The notes: generated by a model from the letters alone, not told the origin. DNA of 64,000 nucleotides from DAOTEJ01 sp035454085 (GCA_035454085.1 DAOTEJ010000004.1:7752-71751); one strand, 5' to 3'; positions 29,804-39,833 are shown, counted from the first letter of the stretch. Translations and numbers: made by a program.

Positions 29804-31756
29804 TCAGGCGGCGAGCGCCTCGACGGGGCGCAGCTCGCCGCGCCGCGCCAGGATGCGCACGCGCTCGGCCAAGTGTCCGAGCATGTCGAGCTGGCCTTGC
29901 GCGTCCTCGAGCGCCGACTCGAGCTCGCCGATGCGCGACTCGAGCGATTCCTGCGCCTCGCGGATGCGGGCAATCGACTCGACCCGCTTGCGCAGCTGCG
30001 CGCGCTGCTCGCGCACCTGCAGCTCCAGCGGCGGCAGCAGGCCGCGTACCCAGGCTTCGGCGTCGCGCGCGGCACCGGCCTGGATCTCGCGGCTGCGCGA
30101 CACCACGGTGTCGAAAAAGCGCTCGATCATCGTCCACTTGTGATGCGTGAGGACGGCCAGGGTGCCAAAGGCTGAGCTGAAGGTCCGTTCCGCGGCGTCG
30201 ATCTCGTCCAGGCTGCGCGCCAGGTTGAAGCTCACCGGCGGCGTGAGCGCCCAGCCCAGCTCGGTGGCGAAGCTCTTCTGCACGCCCAGCACCATCTGCT
30301 CGATCTCGCCGAGCTTGCGGTTGGCGCGTTCGAGGTCGGCGCGCACCGCGCCGAAGAACTCGCGCACCGCGCCCGTCAGCTGCACCGACAGGGTGGCGGT
30401 GCTCATGCGGCTGCGCGTCTCGAGCACCCGCTTGCGCAACGTGTCGAGCCGCAGCGGCATGTAGGCCTCGTCGGCCAGGCGCGTGAGCACCGCGCGGGCC
30501 GCCAGGAAGCGGCGCACCACGTCCTCGAACTCGCGCGCCTCGGCTTCGGCGCGCGTCTGCAGGCGGCTGACCTGACTCTGGTTCTTGCCCTGCAGGGCGC
30601 GCAGTTCGTAGAGCTGCTCGATCAGACCGCGCTCGCGCGCGTCAAGCGCGTGGCGGGTCTCGCCGGCCACCCGATCCACCAGGCCGAGCGTCTGGTCGCG
30701 CACGATGCGCTGCTTGGCCGGCACGAGCAGTCGCACCAGGGCGTCCTCGAGGTCGGGCAGGCGGCTCGCCGCCAGCAGGTCCGGGTCGCTGTTGACCTTG
30801 GCCACCAGGCCCTTCTGCGCCGAGACCGCGAACACCCGCTCGGGCTCGAGTTCCAGGGTCGTGGCCACATGGCCGAGCTGGCGGCGCACCTCGGCCTCGA
30901 TCTCGGCCTCGCTGCGCAGCGGATCCCACAGGCCGTCGATCTTGTTGAGCACGGCAATGTGGTTGTCGTGCTGCCCGCCGTCGGCCACGATCTGCCGCCA
31001 CACGTCGAGGTCGCTGCGCGTCACCCCGGTATCGGCGGCGAGCACGAAGATCACCGCGTGGGCGCGCGGCACGAGCGACAGCGTGAGTTCAGGCTCGGTG
31101 CCGATCGCGTTCAGGCCCGGCGTGTCGAGCACGACCAGGCCCTGCTTGAGCAGCGGATGCGGAAAGTTGATCACCGCGTGCCGCCAGCGCGAGATCTCGA
31201 TCGTGCCGTCGGCGTGCACCGCGACGCTCTGGTCGGGATCCTCCGGGTCGAACAGCCCGAGCTCGCGCGCCTTGGCTACCGGCACACGCAGGGTCTCGGC
31301 CACCAGGCGCAGGGCCTCGAGCATGCCGTCGGGAGAGCGCGTGTCGAGCGGGAAGACGTTCCACTCCTCGGCCATGCGCTTGAAGTCGGTGGTGGTGCCG
31401 GCGCGGGCGCGCGTCTCGATGGGCAGGGCGCGGATGCAGGGCGGCAGCGAGTCGTCGTAGAGCAGTTCGGTCGGGCACATGGTCGTGCGCCCGGCCGACG
31501 AGGGCAGGATGCGGCGCCCGTAGTCGGCAAAGAAGATCGCGTTGATCAGTTCGCTCTTGCCGCGCGAGAACTCGGCCACGAAGGCGACGGTCAGCTTGTC
31601 CTGCGCCAGGCGCTCGAGCGCCAGCGCGATGCGCGCCTCGCCCTCCGGCTCGGCCAGGCGCGACTCGCCCAGCCAGCGGCGCAGGTCGCCGATGGATACG
31701 GCCAGCGCGTCGCGCCAGGCGCCGTACTCCTCGAAGCTGGAAGCAAGTTGGGCCAT
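29804..31756 (-). CDS. Bacterial dynamin-like GTPase
   Basis: 650-aa dynamin-family protein. The GTPase domain (about 50-330) has P-loop EFSRGKSELINAIF, the switch I Thr in RTTMCPTELLY, G3 VVLDTPGLNAIG and G4 VLNKIDGLW. It is followed by long helical regions (about 370-480 and 580-645) expected to form the stalk. There is no transmembrane paddle that I can see. Bacterial relatives act in membrane remodelling or stress protection. The gene sits between mutM (upstream) and mutY (downstream) on the same strand. The physiological role is unknown. Confidence 0.92.
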   Translation of the reverse strand: MAQLASSFEEYGAWRDALAVSIGDLRRWLGESRLAEPEGEARIALALERLAQDKLTVAFVAEFSRGKSELINAIFFADYGRRILPSSAGRTTMCPTELLYDDSLPPCIRALPIETRARAGTTTDFKRMAEEWNVFPLDTRSPDGMLEALRLVAETLRVPVAKARELGLFDPEDPDQSVAVHADGTIEISRWRHAVINFPHPLLKQGLVVLDTPGLNAIGTEPELTLSLVPRAHAVIFVLAADTGVTRSDLDVWRQIVADGGQHDNHIAVLNKIDGLWDPLRSEAEIEAEVRRQLGHVATTLELEPERVFAVSAQKGLVAKVNSDPDLLAASRLPDLEDALVRLLVPAKQRIVRDQTLGLVDRVAGETRHALDARERGLIEQLYELRALQGKNQSQVSRLQTRAEAEAREFEDVVRRFLAARAVLTRLADEAYMPLRLDTLRKRVLETRSRMSTATLSVQLTGAVREFFGAVRADLERANRKLGEIEQMVLGVQKSFATELGWALTPPVSFNLARSLDEIDAAERTFSSAFGTLAVLTHHKWTMIERFFDTVVSRSREIQAGAARDAEAWVRGLLPPLELQVREQRAQLRKRVESIARIREAQESLESRIGELESALEDAQGQLDMLGHLAERVRILARRGELRPVEALAA

Positions 31757-31865
31757 GGGAAAGAACCGCCGATGAGGGCAGGCAGGAATCTATAGCACGC
31801 ACCTGCCGCCGAGCGACGCGCGCCTCCCGCACTTGCGGAAGGCACGCGTGGCCTCTCGCCCACGC

Positions 31866-32693
31866 TCAGCGCCGCTGGCAGCGCGGGCACCAGTAGGTGG
31901 CCCGCTGGCCCTGCACGAGGCGCCGCACGGGGGTCCCGCAGACACGGCAGGGCAGGCCTGCGCGCCCGTAGACCGCCGCCTCGCGCATGAAATAGCCCTG
32001 CTCGCCTTCGGCCGACACGAAGTCGCGCAGCGTCGAGCCGCCCACCGCGATCGCCTCGGCCAGCACCTCGCGCACCGCCAGCGCCAGGCGCGCGCAGCGC
32101 GGCGCCGACAGCCGTCCGGCCGCCGTGCGCGGGTCGATGCCGGCGCGAAACAGGCTCTCCGAGCAGTAGATGTTGCCCACGCCCACCACCACCTGGCCGG
32201 CGAGCAGCAGCGGCTTGATCGCCACCGTGCGGCCGCGCGTGTGGCGGTGCAGCCAGTCGCCGTCGAAGCGCGCGTCGAAGGGCTCGACGCCAAGGCGCGC
32301 GAGTGCGGGATGCGCCAGCACCTCGCCCGCGGTCGAGGGGTGCCAGAGCACGGCGCCGAAGCGCCTCGGATCGGTCAGGCGCGCCAGCGCGCCGCGGAAT
32401 ACGAGATCGAGGTGGTCGTGGGCGCGCGGCGCCGGGGCGGGGCGCGAATGGATGCGCCAGACCCCCGTCATGCCCAGGTGCGAGAGCAGCGTGCCCGCGT
32501 CGAAACGCCACAGCAGGTACTTGCCGCGGCGCTCGAGCGCCCTGAGCACCGCGCCGCGCAGCAGCGCGTCGAGCTGCGCAGGGACGGGCTGGCGCAGGCG
32601 CGGCTGGCGCACGACGACGGCCTCGACGGGATGGCCGACCAAGTGCGGCTCGAGCGCGCGGCGCGTGACCTCGACTTCCGGCAGCTCAGGCAT
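31866..32693 (-). CDS. mutM: Formamidopyrimidine-DNA glycosylase
   Basis: Bifunctional glycosylase/AP lyase removing 8-oxoG and FapyG from DNA. It is 275 aa and starts [14 protein letters not shown], giving the catalytic Pro and Glu. HLGMTG carries the usual mid-domain segment, an H2TH region follows ([19 protein letters not shown]), and the C-terminal zinc finger is C-X2-C ... C-X2-C (CRVCG, YWCPRC). It diverges from the TPR gene by 52 bp. Confidence 0.98.
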   Translation of the reverse strand: MPELPEVEVTRRALEPHLVGHPVEAVVVRQPRLRQPVPAQLDALLRGAVLRALERRGKYLLWRFDAGTLLSHLGMTGVWRIHSRPAPAPRAHDHLDLVFRGALARLTDPRRFGAVLWHPSTAGEVLAHPALARLGVEPFDARFDGDWLHRHTRGRTVAIKPLLLAGQVVVGVGNIYCSESLFRAGIDPRTAAGRLSAPRCARLALAVREVLAEAIAVGGSTLRDFVSAEGEQGYFMREAAVYGRAGLPCRVCGTPVRRLVQGQRATYWCPRCQRR

Positions 32694-32745
32694 GGAGCGG
32701 GCGTTCTGCTAATGTCATCGTCGACTCTCCCTCCTGCCCTTCCCC

Positions 32746-34482
32746 ATGGTCGTTTCCTTCCGCCGGCACCGCCTGGCCGCTTGTCTCGCCGCCGCGCTGG
32801 CGATTCTAGGTGCGGCCGCGGTGCCTGCCCACGCGCAAGACAGCGCCGCGCCCGCCACCGAGGCGCTGCCCGAGGTCGACCTCACCGGCCGGCTGCTGTT
32901 CCAGATCATGGCCGCCGAGGTCGCCGCCCAGCGCGGCGAACTGGGCGCCGCCTTCAAGACTTACATGAGCATGGCCAGCGAAACGCGCGATCCGCGTCTG
33001 GCGCGGCGCGCGGCCGAGATCGCTCTGGGCGCGCGCGCCAGCAACGAGGCGCTCGAGGCCATCGTGCTGTGGCGTCAGCTCGCACCGCAGTCGCGCGAGG
33101 CGACCGAGGCACTGGCCACGGTCTACCTTTCGCGTGGCCGCTATGACGAGGCCCAGCCCCTGGTGGCCGAGTTGCTCGCGCAGTCCGACCGGCCCGCGGA
33201 CGTGCTGGCGCGCACGCAGCGCGCCATGGCGCGCGCCGCGAACCCCGAGCAGGGCTTCGCGATGCTCGAGCGGCTCGCCCAGCCTTATTTGAAGAATGCC
33301 GACGTGCGCCTCGTGCTGGCCGCAGGCGCTCAGGCCGCCGGGCTGTCGGCGAGGGCGACCGCCGAAGCCCGCGCCGCCCTGGAGCTTGCCCCCGATTCGC
33401 CCCGAGCCGTCCTGGCGGCCGCGCAGGCGCTGCTTGGCACCGATCCCAAGGCCGCCGCCGCGCTGCTCGCACAGTTCCTGACTCGCCATCCTGCGGCGGC
33501 CGACGTGCGCCTGGCCTACGCGCGCGTGCTGCTGGCGAGCGGCGACACCGCCGCTGCGCGCAAGCAGTTCGCCCAGCTCGTACAGGATTCGCCGCGTAAC
33601 CCGGACCTGCTCTACAGCCTGGGCGTGCTCAGCGCACAGGCCAGGCTCAGTGCCGATGCGCGCGACTACTTCACGCGCTACCTCGCGCTGCTCGAAACCT
33701 CGGACGGCGCGGTGCGCGACCCCGACTCGGTGTATCTGTACCTCGCGCAGCTCGCCGAGCAGGAGAAGAAGTACGACGAGGCCCTGGGCTGGCTGGCCAA
33801 GGTCGACGACGGCGAAAATGCCCTGCGCGCGCGTCTGCGCGAGGCGCAAGTGATGGCGCGTCAGGGCAAGCTCGAGCAGGCGCGGGGCCATCTGCAAAAG
33901 GTCCAGGCCAGCTCGGACGAGGAGCGCACCCAGCTGGTGATCGCCGAAGCCCAGCTGCTGCGCGAGGCCAAGCGCAACCAGGAGGCGCTGGCGCTGCTCG
34001 AGAAGGCGCTCGCCGCCTCGCCCAATGACCCGGAACTGATCTACGACACCGCCATGGCCGCCGAGCGGCTCGACCAGGTCGAGCGCATGGAGACCCTGCT
34101 GCGCCAGCTGATCGCCGCCAAGCCCGACCACGCACACGCCTACAACGCGCTGGGCTATTCGCTGGCCGACCGTAACGTGCGACTGGCCGAGGCGCGCACC
34201 CTGATCGAAAAGGCCCACGCCCTGGCCCCCGACGACGCCTACATCCTCGACTCGATGGGCTGGGTGTATTTCCGCCAGGGCGACCTGGCCAAGGCGCGCG
34301 AGTATCTCGAACGCGCCTACAAGCTGCGCCCCGAGGCCGAGGTCACGATCCACCTCGCCGAAGTGGTCTGGGCCCAGGGCGACACCGAGCAGGCGCGCAA
34401 GCTGCTGCGCGAGGCGCGCGCCCAGGAACCGGACAACGAGCTGCTCAAGTCCACGCTCGCGCGCCTCAAGATCCGACTCTGA
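32746..34482 (+). CDS. Exported TPR-repeat protein
   Basis: 578-aa periplasmic or membrane-associated protein with a signal peptide (MVVSFRRHRLAACLAAALAILG, cleavage after AHA) and about ten tetratricopeptide repeats, clearest at the C terminus (AYNALGYSLADRNVRLAEA; YILDSMGWVYFRQGDLAKA). TPR proteins are scaffolds. This one precedes lolB and ispE, a placement conserved in betaproteobacteria, and its stop overlaps the lolB start (TGATG), so a role with lipoprotein or LPS assembly is plausible but unproven. Confidence 0.9.
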   Translation: MVVSFRRHRLAACLAAALAILGAAAVPAHAQDSAAPATEALPEVDLTGRLLFQIMAAEVAAQRGELGAAFKTYMSMASETRDPRLARRAAEIALGARASNEALEAIVLWRQLAPQSREATEALATVYLSRGRYDEAQPLVAELLAQSDRPADVLARTQRAMARAANPEQGFAMLERLAQPYLKNADVRLVLAAGAQAAGLSARATAEARAALELAPDSPRAVLAAAQALLGTDPKAAAALLAQFLTRHPAAADVRLAYARVLLASGDTAAARKQFAQLVQDSPRNPDLLYSLGVLSAQARLSADARDYFTRYLALLETSDGAVRDPDSVYLYLAQLAEQEKKYDEALGWLAKVDDGENALRARLREAQVMARQGKLEQARGHLQKVQASSDEERTQLVIAEAQLLREAKRNQEALALLEKALAASPNDPELIYDTAMAAERLDQVERMETLLRQLIAAKPDHAHAYNALGYSLADRNVRLAEARTLIEKAHALAPDDAYILDSMGWVYFRQGDLAKAREYLERAYKLRPEAEVTIHLAEVVWAQGDTEQARKLLREARAQEPDNELLKSTLARLKIRL

Positions 34483-35039
34483 TGCGCCTGGTCCTGCTCG
34501 CCGGGACGCTGGCCCTGACGGCCTGCGCGAGCCTCTCGCCCCCGCCACCGGAGGCGAGTTGGAGCGGGCGTTTCTCTGCCAGCGCGCGCATGCCCGATCG
34601 GACCGAATCCCTGAGCGGCGGCTTTCGGCTCGAACAGCACGGCGACGCCACCCGCCTCGACCTGACTTCGCCGCTGGGCAACACCCTGCTGCGGGTCGAG
34701 CAGGACAGCCGCGGCGCCCGGGCCGCCGGCCCTGACGGCGTGAGCGTCAGCGGCCCGGACGCCGAGGCGTTGAGCGAGCAGGTTCTGGGCGTGAGGCTGC
34801 CGGTGGCCGGCCTGCCCTACTGGATCGACGGCCGGCCCGCTCCCGACGCGCGGCGCGCCATACCGAAGGGCAGCGAAGCCGGGTTCGAGCAGGACAGCTG
34901 GACCGTGAGCGTGCTCGAACGGGACGCCGAGGGCCAAGCGCGCCGCGTGCTGCTCGAGAGGCCGGCGCAGCCCGGCCTGCCGGCGCTGCGCGCGCTGCTG
35001 GTGGTCGATGCGCGCAGTGGCCGCAAGCATGAGCGCTGA
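34482..35039 (+). CDS. lolB: Outer-membrane lipoprotein insertase LolB
   Basis: 185-aa lipoprotein receiving lipoproteins from LolA and inserting them in the outer membrane. The lipobox LTAC puts the lipidated Cys at residue 15. The LolB domain has WSGRFSASARMPDRTESLSGGF and later PYWIDGRPAP. It is coupled to the TPR gene upstream and lies just before ispE, the usual lolB-ispE-tRNA-prs order. Confidence 0.9.
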   Translation: MRLVLLAGTLALTACASLSPPPPEASWSGRFSASARMPDRTESLSGGFRLEQHGDATRLDLTSPLGNTLLRVEQDSRGARAAGPDGVSVSGPDAEALSEQVLGVRLPVAGLPYWIDGRPAPDARRAIPKGSEAGFEQDSWTVSVLERDAEGQARRVLLERPAQPGLPALRALLVVDARSGRKHER

Positions 35040-35043
35040 GCCG

Positions 35044-35910
35044 ATGCACATCGAGCCGCGCCTGATGCTTGGGCTGCCCGCGCCGGCCAAGCTCAATCTG
35101 TTTCTGCACGTGCTCGGCAGGCGCCCGGACGGCTACCACGACTTGCAGTCGGCGATGCAGCTGATCGACCTGGCCGACAGCCTGGACTTCGAACTGCGGC
35201 CCGACGGCGCGCTTGATCGCAGCGGCGACCTGGTGGGCACGGCGGAGGGCGACCTGTGCCTGCGCGCCGCGCGGCTGCTCCAGGCCGCCACCGGGTGCCG
35301 CCTGGGCGTGCAGATCCGGGTGCGCAAGCGCATTCCGGCGGGCGCCGGCATGGGGGGCGGGTCCTCCGACGCCGCCACCACGCTGATCGCCCTCAACCGC
35401 CTCTGGCGCCTCGGCCTGGACCGCGCCACGCTGGCCCGCCTGGGCCTGCAACTGGGGGCCGACGTGCCGTTCTTCGTGGCGGGCCGAAACGCCTTCGTCG
35501 AGGGCCTTGGGGAAATCCTCAGTCCGCTCGATCTGCCCGCCCGGCGCTACGTGGTGATCTGGCCCGGGGTGCCCCTGGCCACCGCTGCGATCTTCAGTGA
35601 TCCCGGTTTGACACGGGATGGGCCAGCCACGAAAATAGCGGTCTTTTCCGCCGCGCTTGGCGACTCGCCCCGGGCTCTATTCGGGTCGAACGCGCTGGAG
35701 CCCGTGGCCCGGCGCCATGCAGCGGAAGTGGACGATGTGCTGAGCTGGCTCGGACGCTTCGGGCAGGCGCGCATGACAGGGTCCGGTTCAGCCGTGTTCG
35801 TCGCGGTCGAGTCGGACGACGCGGCCCGGCGGGCCACGCAAGGTCTGCCGGACGCTTGGCGGTCCTGGGTCGTGAACTCGCTCGACCGCCATCCGCTGTC
35901 TCCGTGGTGA
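35044..35910 (+). CDS. ispE: 4-diphosphocytidyl-2-C-methyl-D-erythritol kinase
   Basis: GHMP kinase of the MEP isoprenoid pathway, phosphorylating CDP-ME. It is 288 aa from the ATG at 35044, 4 bp after the lolB stop; an ATG at 35029, overlapping lolB, would add five residues. Motif 1 is LPAPAKLNLFLHVLGRRPDGYH, the ATP-binding motif 2 is PAGAGMGGGSSDAATT, and motif 3 is ARMTGSGSAVF. Confidence 0.96.
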   Translation: MHIEPRLMLGLPAPAKLNLFLHVLGRRPDGYHDLQSAMQLIDLADSLDFELRPDGALDRSGDLVGTAEGDLCLRAARLLQAATGCRLGVQIRVRKRIPAGAGMGGGSSDAATTLIALNRLWRLGLDRATLARLGLQLGADVPFFVAGRNAFVEGLGEILSPLDLPARRYVVIWPGVPLATAAIFSDPGLTRDGPATKIAVFSAALGDSPRALFGSNALEPVARRHAAEVDDVLSWLGRFGQARMTGSGSAVFVAVESDDAARRATQGLPDAWRSWVVNSLDRHPLSPW

Positions 35911-35941
35911 GCCACCGCGGGCCAGGCGAAGGTTTCAGTGC

Positions 35942-36018
35942 TGGGGAGTCGCCAAGCTGGTTAAGGCACCGGATTTTGATTCCGGCATACGAGGGTTCGA
36001 ATCCTTCCTCCCCAGCCA
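35942..36018 (+). tRNA. tRNA-Gln (UUG)
   Basis: Full cloverleaf: acceptor TGGGGAG/CTCCCCA (35942-35948 with 36008-36014), anticodon stem CCGGA/TCCGG with loop TTTTGAT and anticodon TTG at 35976-35978, T arm GAGGG-TTCGAAT-CCTTC, discriminator G and encoded CCA at 36016-36018. It lies between ispE and prs as in other betaproteobacteria. Confidence 0.97.
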
Positions 36019-36027
36019 TCTACAGCG

Positions 36028-36069
36028 CCGGGAGCATCGCGCAGGCGATGCCTCCCGGTCTTGTTTTTT
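36028..36069 (+). terminator. Terminator after tRNA-Gln
   Basis: CCGGGAG-CATCGC pairs with GCGATG-(C)CTCCCGG (13 bp with one bulge, 4-nt loop), followed by TCTTGTTTTTT. It separates the lolB-ispE-tRNA transcript from prs. Confidence 0.88.
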
Positions 36070-36129
36070 GGCGCGCCCCTGGCGCATGCGTGATTGAGGC
36101 GGCCCGCCCGCACACGGTCGAGCGTGATC

Positions 36130-37089
36130 ATGGTCCCGATGGTTCCGGAAAACCTGATGGTCTTCTCGGGCAACGCCAATCCCCGGCTTGCCCAGGCGGT
36201 CGTTCAGCACCTCAACATCCCGCTCGGCCGCGCCAGCGTGAACCGGTTCTCCGACGGCGAGGTGATGGTCGAGATCAACGAGAACGTGCGCGGCCGCGAC
36301 ATCTTCGTTCTGCAGTCGACCTGCGCCCCGACCAACGACAACCTGATGGAGCTGATGATCATGGTCGATGCGCTCAAGCGCGCCTCGGCCGGACGCATCA
36401 CCGCCGCCATTCCGTACTACGGCTACGCGCGCCAGGACCGCCGCCCGCGCAGCGCCCGCGTGGCGATCAGCGCCAAGGTCGTGGCCAACATGCTGCAGGC
36501 CGCGGGCGTGAACCGCGTGCTCACCATGGACCTGCATGCCGACCAGATCCAGGGCTTCTTCGACATCCCGGTCGACAACATCTACGCCAATCCCATCCTG
36601 CTGGGAGACCTGTGGAAGCACAGCTATCCCAACCTGGTGGTGGTCTCGCCCGACGTCGGCGGCGTGGTGCGCGCCCGCGCGCTGGCCAAGCGCATGGACG
36701 CTGACCTGGCGATCATCGACAAGCGCCGCCCGCGTGCCAACGTGGCCGAGATCATGCACATCATCGGCGAGGTCGAGGGCCGCACCTGCGTGATCATGGA
36801 CGACATCGTCGACACCGCCGGCACCCTGTGCAACGCGGCCGGCGCGCTCAAGGAGCGTGGCGCGGCGCGCGTGCTGGCCTACGCCACGCACCCGGTCCTG
36901 TCGGGCAAGGCGGTGGAACGCATCAACGCGTCGGTGCTCGACGAGGTCGTGGTCACCGACAGCATTCCGCTGAGCCAGGAGGCGGCAGCCTGCCCCAAGA
37001 TCCGGCAGCTTTCGTGCGCCGGCCTGCTGGGCGAAACGATTTCGCGCATTGCGCGCGAAGACTCGGTGAGCAGTCTGTTCAGCGAGTGA
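36130..37089 (+). CDS. prs: Ribose-phosphate pyrophosphokinase
   Basis: Makes PRPP from ribose-5-phosphate and ATP. It is 319 aa. [14 protein letters not shown] is the standard N terminus, [16 protein letters not shown] the ATP-binding flag, and [13 protein letters not shown] the PRPP loop. ATG at 36130 and ATG at 36139 are both possible starts. It is followed 50 bp later by rplY in the conserved prs-rplY-pth order. Confidence 0.98.
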   Translation: MVPMVPENLMVFSGNANPRLAQAVVQHLNIPLGRASVNRFSDGEVMVEINENVRGRDIFVLQSTCAPTNDNLMELMIMVDALKRASAGRITAAIPYYGYARQDRRPRSARVAISAKVVANMLQAAGVNRVLTMDLHADQIQGFFDIPVDNIYANPILLGDLWKHSYPNLVVVSPDVGGVVRARALAKRMDADLAIIDKRRPRANVAEIMHIIGEVEGRTCVIMDDIVDTAGTLCNAAGALKERGAARVLAYATHPVLSGKAVERINASVLDEVVVTDSIPLSQEAAACPKIRQLSCAGLLGETISRIAREDSVSSLFSE

Positions 37090-37139
37090 AACCCGCCCCG
37101 TGGCTGGTCGCGGCCCGGGCGAACCATTAGGAGTCCAAC

Positions 37140-37808
37140 ATGAAGATCATCGCCAGCAAGCGTGAAGCGCAAGGAACGGGTGCGAGCCGCCGCCTGCGTC
37201 ACGCCGACCTCGTCCCGGGCATCGTCTACGGCGGCAAAGCCGAGCCGACCTCCATCGAGACCTCGCACAACGAACTCTTCCACGCCCTGCGCAAGGAAAA
37301 GTTCCACGCCTCGGTGCTCGCCCTCGAACTCGACGGCAAGGAAGAGCGCGTCCTGCTGCGCGCCTTCCAGATGCATCCCTGGAAGCCCCAGGTCATGCAC
37401 GTCGACTTCCAGCGCGTGGCCGAGGACGAGAAGCTGCACATGAAGGTGCCGCTGCACTTCACCGGCCAGGAAGACTCGCCCGCGGTGAAGGCCTCTCAGG
37501 GCCTGGTGAGCCACGTCAAGACCGAGATCGAGATCGCCTGCCTGCCGCGCGACCTGCCCGAGTTCATCACCGTCGACCTCTCGGCGCTCAAGGGCAACGA
37601 GACCGTGCGCGTGCTCGACATCAAGCTGCCCGAGGGCGTGAGCGCCGTGCTCAAGGGCAAGGAGAACCCGGTCCTGGTGAGCGTCACCATCAAGGGTGGC
37701 ACCGCCGAGGAAGAGACCGGTGCGCCCGTGGCCGCCGCCGAAGTGCCGGCCACGGCCCAGAAGGCTCCGGCCGCGGCGCCTGCGCCGGCCGCGGCAAAGA
37801 AGAAGTAA
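37140..37808 (+). CDS. rplY: 50S ribosomal protein L25/general stress protein Ctc
   Basis: 222-aa long form of L25 that binds 5S rRNA: an N-terminal L25 domain (about 1-90; MKIIASKREAQGTGASRRLR, VLLRAFQMHP) and a C-terminal TL5-type beta domain (about 95-190), ending in an Ala/Pro/Lys-rich tail. A TAGGAG ribosome-binding site precedes the ATG. A strong terminator follows, so pth is not in the same simple transcript. Confidence 0.97.
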   Translation: MKIIASKREAQGTGASRRLRHADLVPGIVYGGKAEPTSIETSHNELFHALRKEKFHASVLALELDGKEERVLLRAFQMHPWKPQVMHVDFQRVAEDEKLHMKVPLHFTGQEDSPAVKASQGLVSHVKTEIEIACLPRDLPEFITVDLSALKGNETVRVLDIKLPEGVSAVLKGKENPVLVSVTIKGGTAEEETGAPVAAAEVPATAQKAPAAAPAPAAAKKK

Positions 37809-37830
37809 GCCGATCCTTCCAGATCGTTCG

Positions 37831-37862
37831 AGGCCCGAGGGTCCCTGCCCTCGGGCCTTTCC
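37831..37862 (+). terminator. Terminator after rplY
   Basis: AGGCCCGAGGG and CCCTCGGGCCT form a perfect 11-bp stem with a 6-nt loop, followed by TTCCGTTTTC. It lies 22 bp past the rplY stop. Confidence 0.85.
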
Positions 37863-37961
37863 GTTTTCTCGGCGTCGGTGCCCCGCATCGATCCCGCTGG
37901 CGCGCATCCCGCGCCCCGCCTGCCGCGCATGTTGCCGGCACGATTGCCCGAGGAGGGCCGC

Positions 37962-39752
37962 ATGAACACTCCCCCCACCGACGCCGGCTTCGGCACCCTG
38001 GGTCTGGAACCCGCGCTCTTGGGCGCACTGTCCGCCCTCGGCTACGAGGAACCCACGCCCATCCAGAGCCAGGCCCTGCCGGCGCTGCTCGAGGGCCGCG
38101 ACGTCCTGGGCCAGGCAGCCACCGGCACGGGCAAGACCGCCGCCTTCGCGCTTCCCATGCTGCAGCGCTACGCCCTGGGGCAGGAGCGCTCGGCCGCGCC
38201 GCGCGTGCTGGTGCTCGTGCCCACCCGCGAACTGGCGATGCAGGTGAGCGAGGCCTTCCACAGCTACGGGGCGAAGCTCGGTGCCGTGGTGCTGCCGATC
38301 TATGGCGGCCAGGAGTTCGGCCGGCAGGTCACCGCGCTGCGGCGGGGCGTGCATGTCGTCGTGGCCACGCCGGGACGGGCGCTGGACCACCTGCGCCGCG
38401 GCACGCTCGACCTGTCCAAGGTCGGCGCCATCGTGCTCGACGAGGCCGACGAAATGCTCGACATGGGCTTCGCCGAGGACATCGAGCTGCTGTTCGACGC
38501 CCTGCCCGATGGCCACCAGACGGCGCTGTTCTCGGCCACCCTGCCCCCTCGCATCGCCGCCATGGCGGACAAGCAGCTGCGCGACCCGGTGCGCATCCTG
38601 ATTCCGCGCGAGAAGCTCGCCGCCGGCGAGGCGCCGCGCGTGCGCCAGGTGGCCTACGTCGTGCCCCGCGCCCACAAGGACGCGGCGCTCGGCCGCGTGC
38701 TCGACCTCGAGTCGCCCAGCCTCGCGATCGTGTTCGCGCGCACGCGCACCGAGGTCGATGCGCTCACCGAGCGGTTGCGCGGCCGCGGCTACCAGGTCGA
38801 GGCGCTGCACGGCGGCTTGTCGCAGGACCAGCGCGACCGCGTGATGAAGCGCGCGCGCGCCAACGCGGTCGACGTGCTGGTGGCCACCGACGTGGCGGCA
38901 CGCGGCATCGACATCGACCACCTGAGCCACGTGGTCAACTACGACGTGCCCGCCTCGCCCGAGGCCTACACGCACCGCATCGGCCGCACCGGGCGCGCCG
39001 GGCGCGAGGGCGTGGCCATCACCCTGCTCGAGCCGCGCGAGCACCGCCTGCTGCGCAACATCGAGGCGATGACGCGCCAGAAGGTCGACATCGCCCACGT
39101 GCCCACCGCCACCGACGTGCGCGCACGCCGGCTTGACCTCACCCGAGCCGCGCTGCGCGAGACCATCGAGAGCGGCAAGCTCGACAGCTATCGCGTGGTG
39201 GCCGAGAGCCTGGCCGAGGACTACGACGTGCTCGACGTGGCGGCCGCGGCCGTGGCCCTGGCGCACAAGGCCGCGCTCGGCGAGGAGCGCGACGAAGTCG
39301 ACATCCCCCGCATCGAGCTCGACCCGCGCGGCCGGCCGCAGCGCGAGACGCGCCCCTACGCCCCGCGCTCGCGCGAGGGCGGCGCGCCCGCCCCGTACCC
39401 GCGCGAGCCCGCCGGCGAACGCCCGCGCCGCGCCCACGAAGCCGACGCCGAGCGCCCCGCGCGAGCGCGCAAGCCGCGCGGCACGGACGCCGGCATGGTG
39501 CGCCTGTTCATCGGCGCGGGCCGCGAGGCCGGCATCCGCCCGGCGGATCTGGTGGGAGCGATCGCCAACGAGACCGGGATGGACGCGCGCCAGATCGGCG
39601 CGATCGAGATCGCCGACCGCTTCTCGCTGGTCGAGGTCGACGCCGGATCGGCGCACGAAGTGATCGAGGCGATGCGCAACACCAAGCTCAAGGGCCGCAA
39701 GGTCACGGTGCGCAAGGATCAGCCCAAGCGCGCCACCAGCGCCCGCGAGTGA
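37962..39752 (+). CDS. DEAD-box RNA helicase (DeaD/CsdA-like)
   Basis: 596-aa ATP-dependent RNA helicase. It has the Q motif (PTPIQSQALPALL), motif I ATGTGKTAAF, PTREL, DEADEMLDMGF, SAT in FSATLPP, and motif VI HRIGRTGRAGR. After the core comes a dimerisation-type helix region, an Arg/Pro/Glu-rich linker (about 460-510), and a C-terminal RNA-binding domain like that of DbpA/CsdA (MVRLFIGAGREAGIRPADLV). The ATG at 37962 follows GAGGAGGG. The RBD and the linker favour CsdA/DeaD over RhlE. It interrupts the usual rplY-pth neighbourhood. Confidence 0.92.
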   Translation: MNTPPTDAGFGTLGLEPALLGALSALGYEEPTPIQSQALPALLEGRDVLGQAATGTGKTAAFALPMLQRYALGQERSAAPRVLVLVPTRELAMQVSEAFHSYGAKLGAVVLPIYGGQEFGRQVTALRRGVHVVVATPGRALDHLRRGTLDLSKVGAIVLDEADEMLDMGFAEDIELLFDALPDGHQTALFSATLPPRIAAMADKQLRDPVRILIPREKLAAGEAPRVRQVAYVVPRAHKDAALGRVLDLESPSLAIVFARTRTEVDALTERLRGRGYQVEALHGGLSQDQRDRVMKRARANAVDVLVATDVAARGIDIDHLSHVVNYDVPASPEAYTHRIGRTGRAGREGVAITLLEPREHRLLRNIEAMTRQKVDIAHVPTATDVRARRLDLTRAALRETIESGKLDSYRVVAESLAEDYDVLDVAAAAVALAHKAALGEERDEVDIPRIELDPRGRPQRETRPYAPRSREGGAPAPYPREPAGERPRRAHEADAERPARARKPRGTDAGMVRLFIGAGREAGIRPADLVGAIANETGMDARQIGAIEIADRFSLVEVDAGSAHEVIEAMRNTKLKGRKVTVRKDQPKRATSARE

Positions 39753-39833
39753 GCTCCGGCGCGGGCCGGCGCCCGCGCCCGCGCTGCGGCACAATCGCGG
39801 CCCCGAGATCCCACCACCGCTGACCGTAGAACC

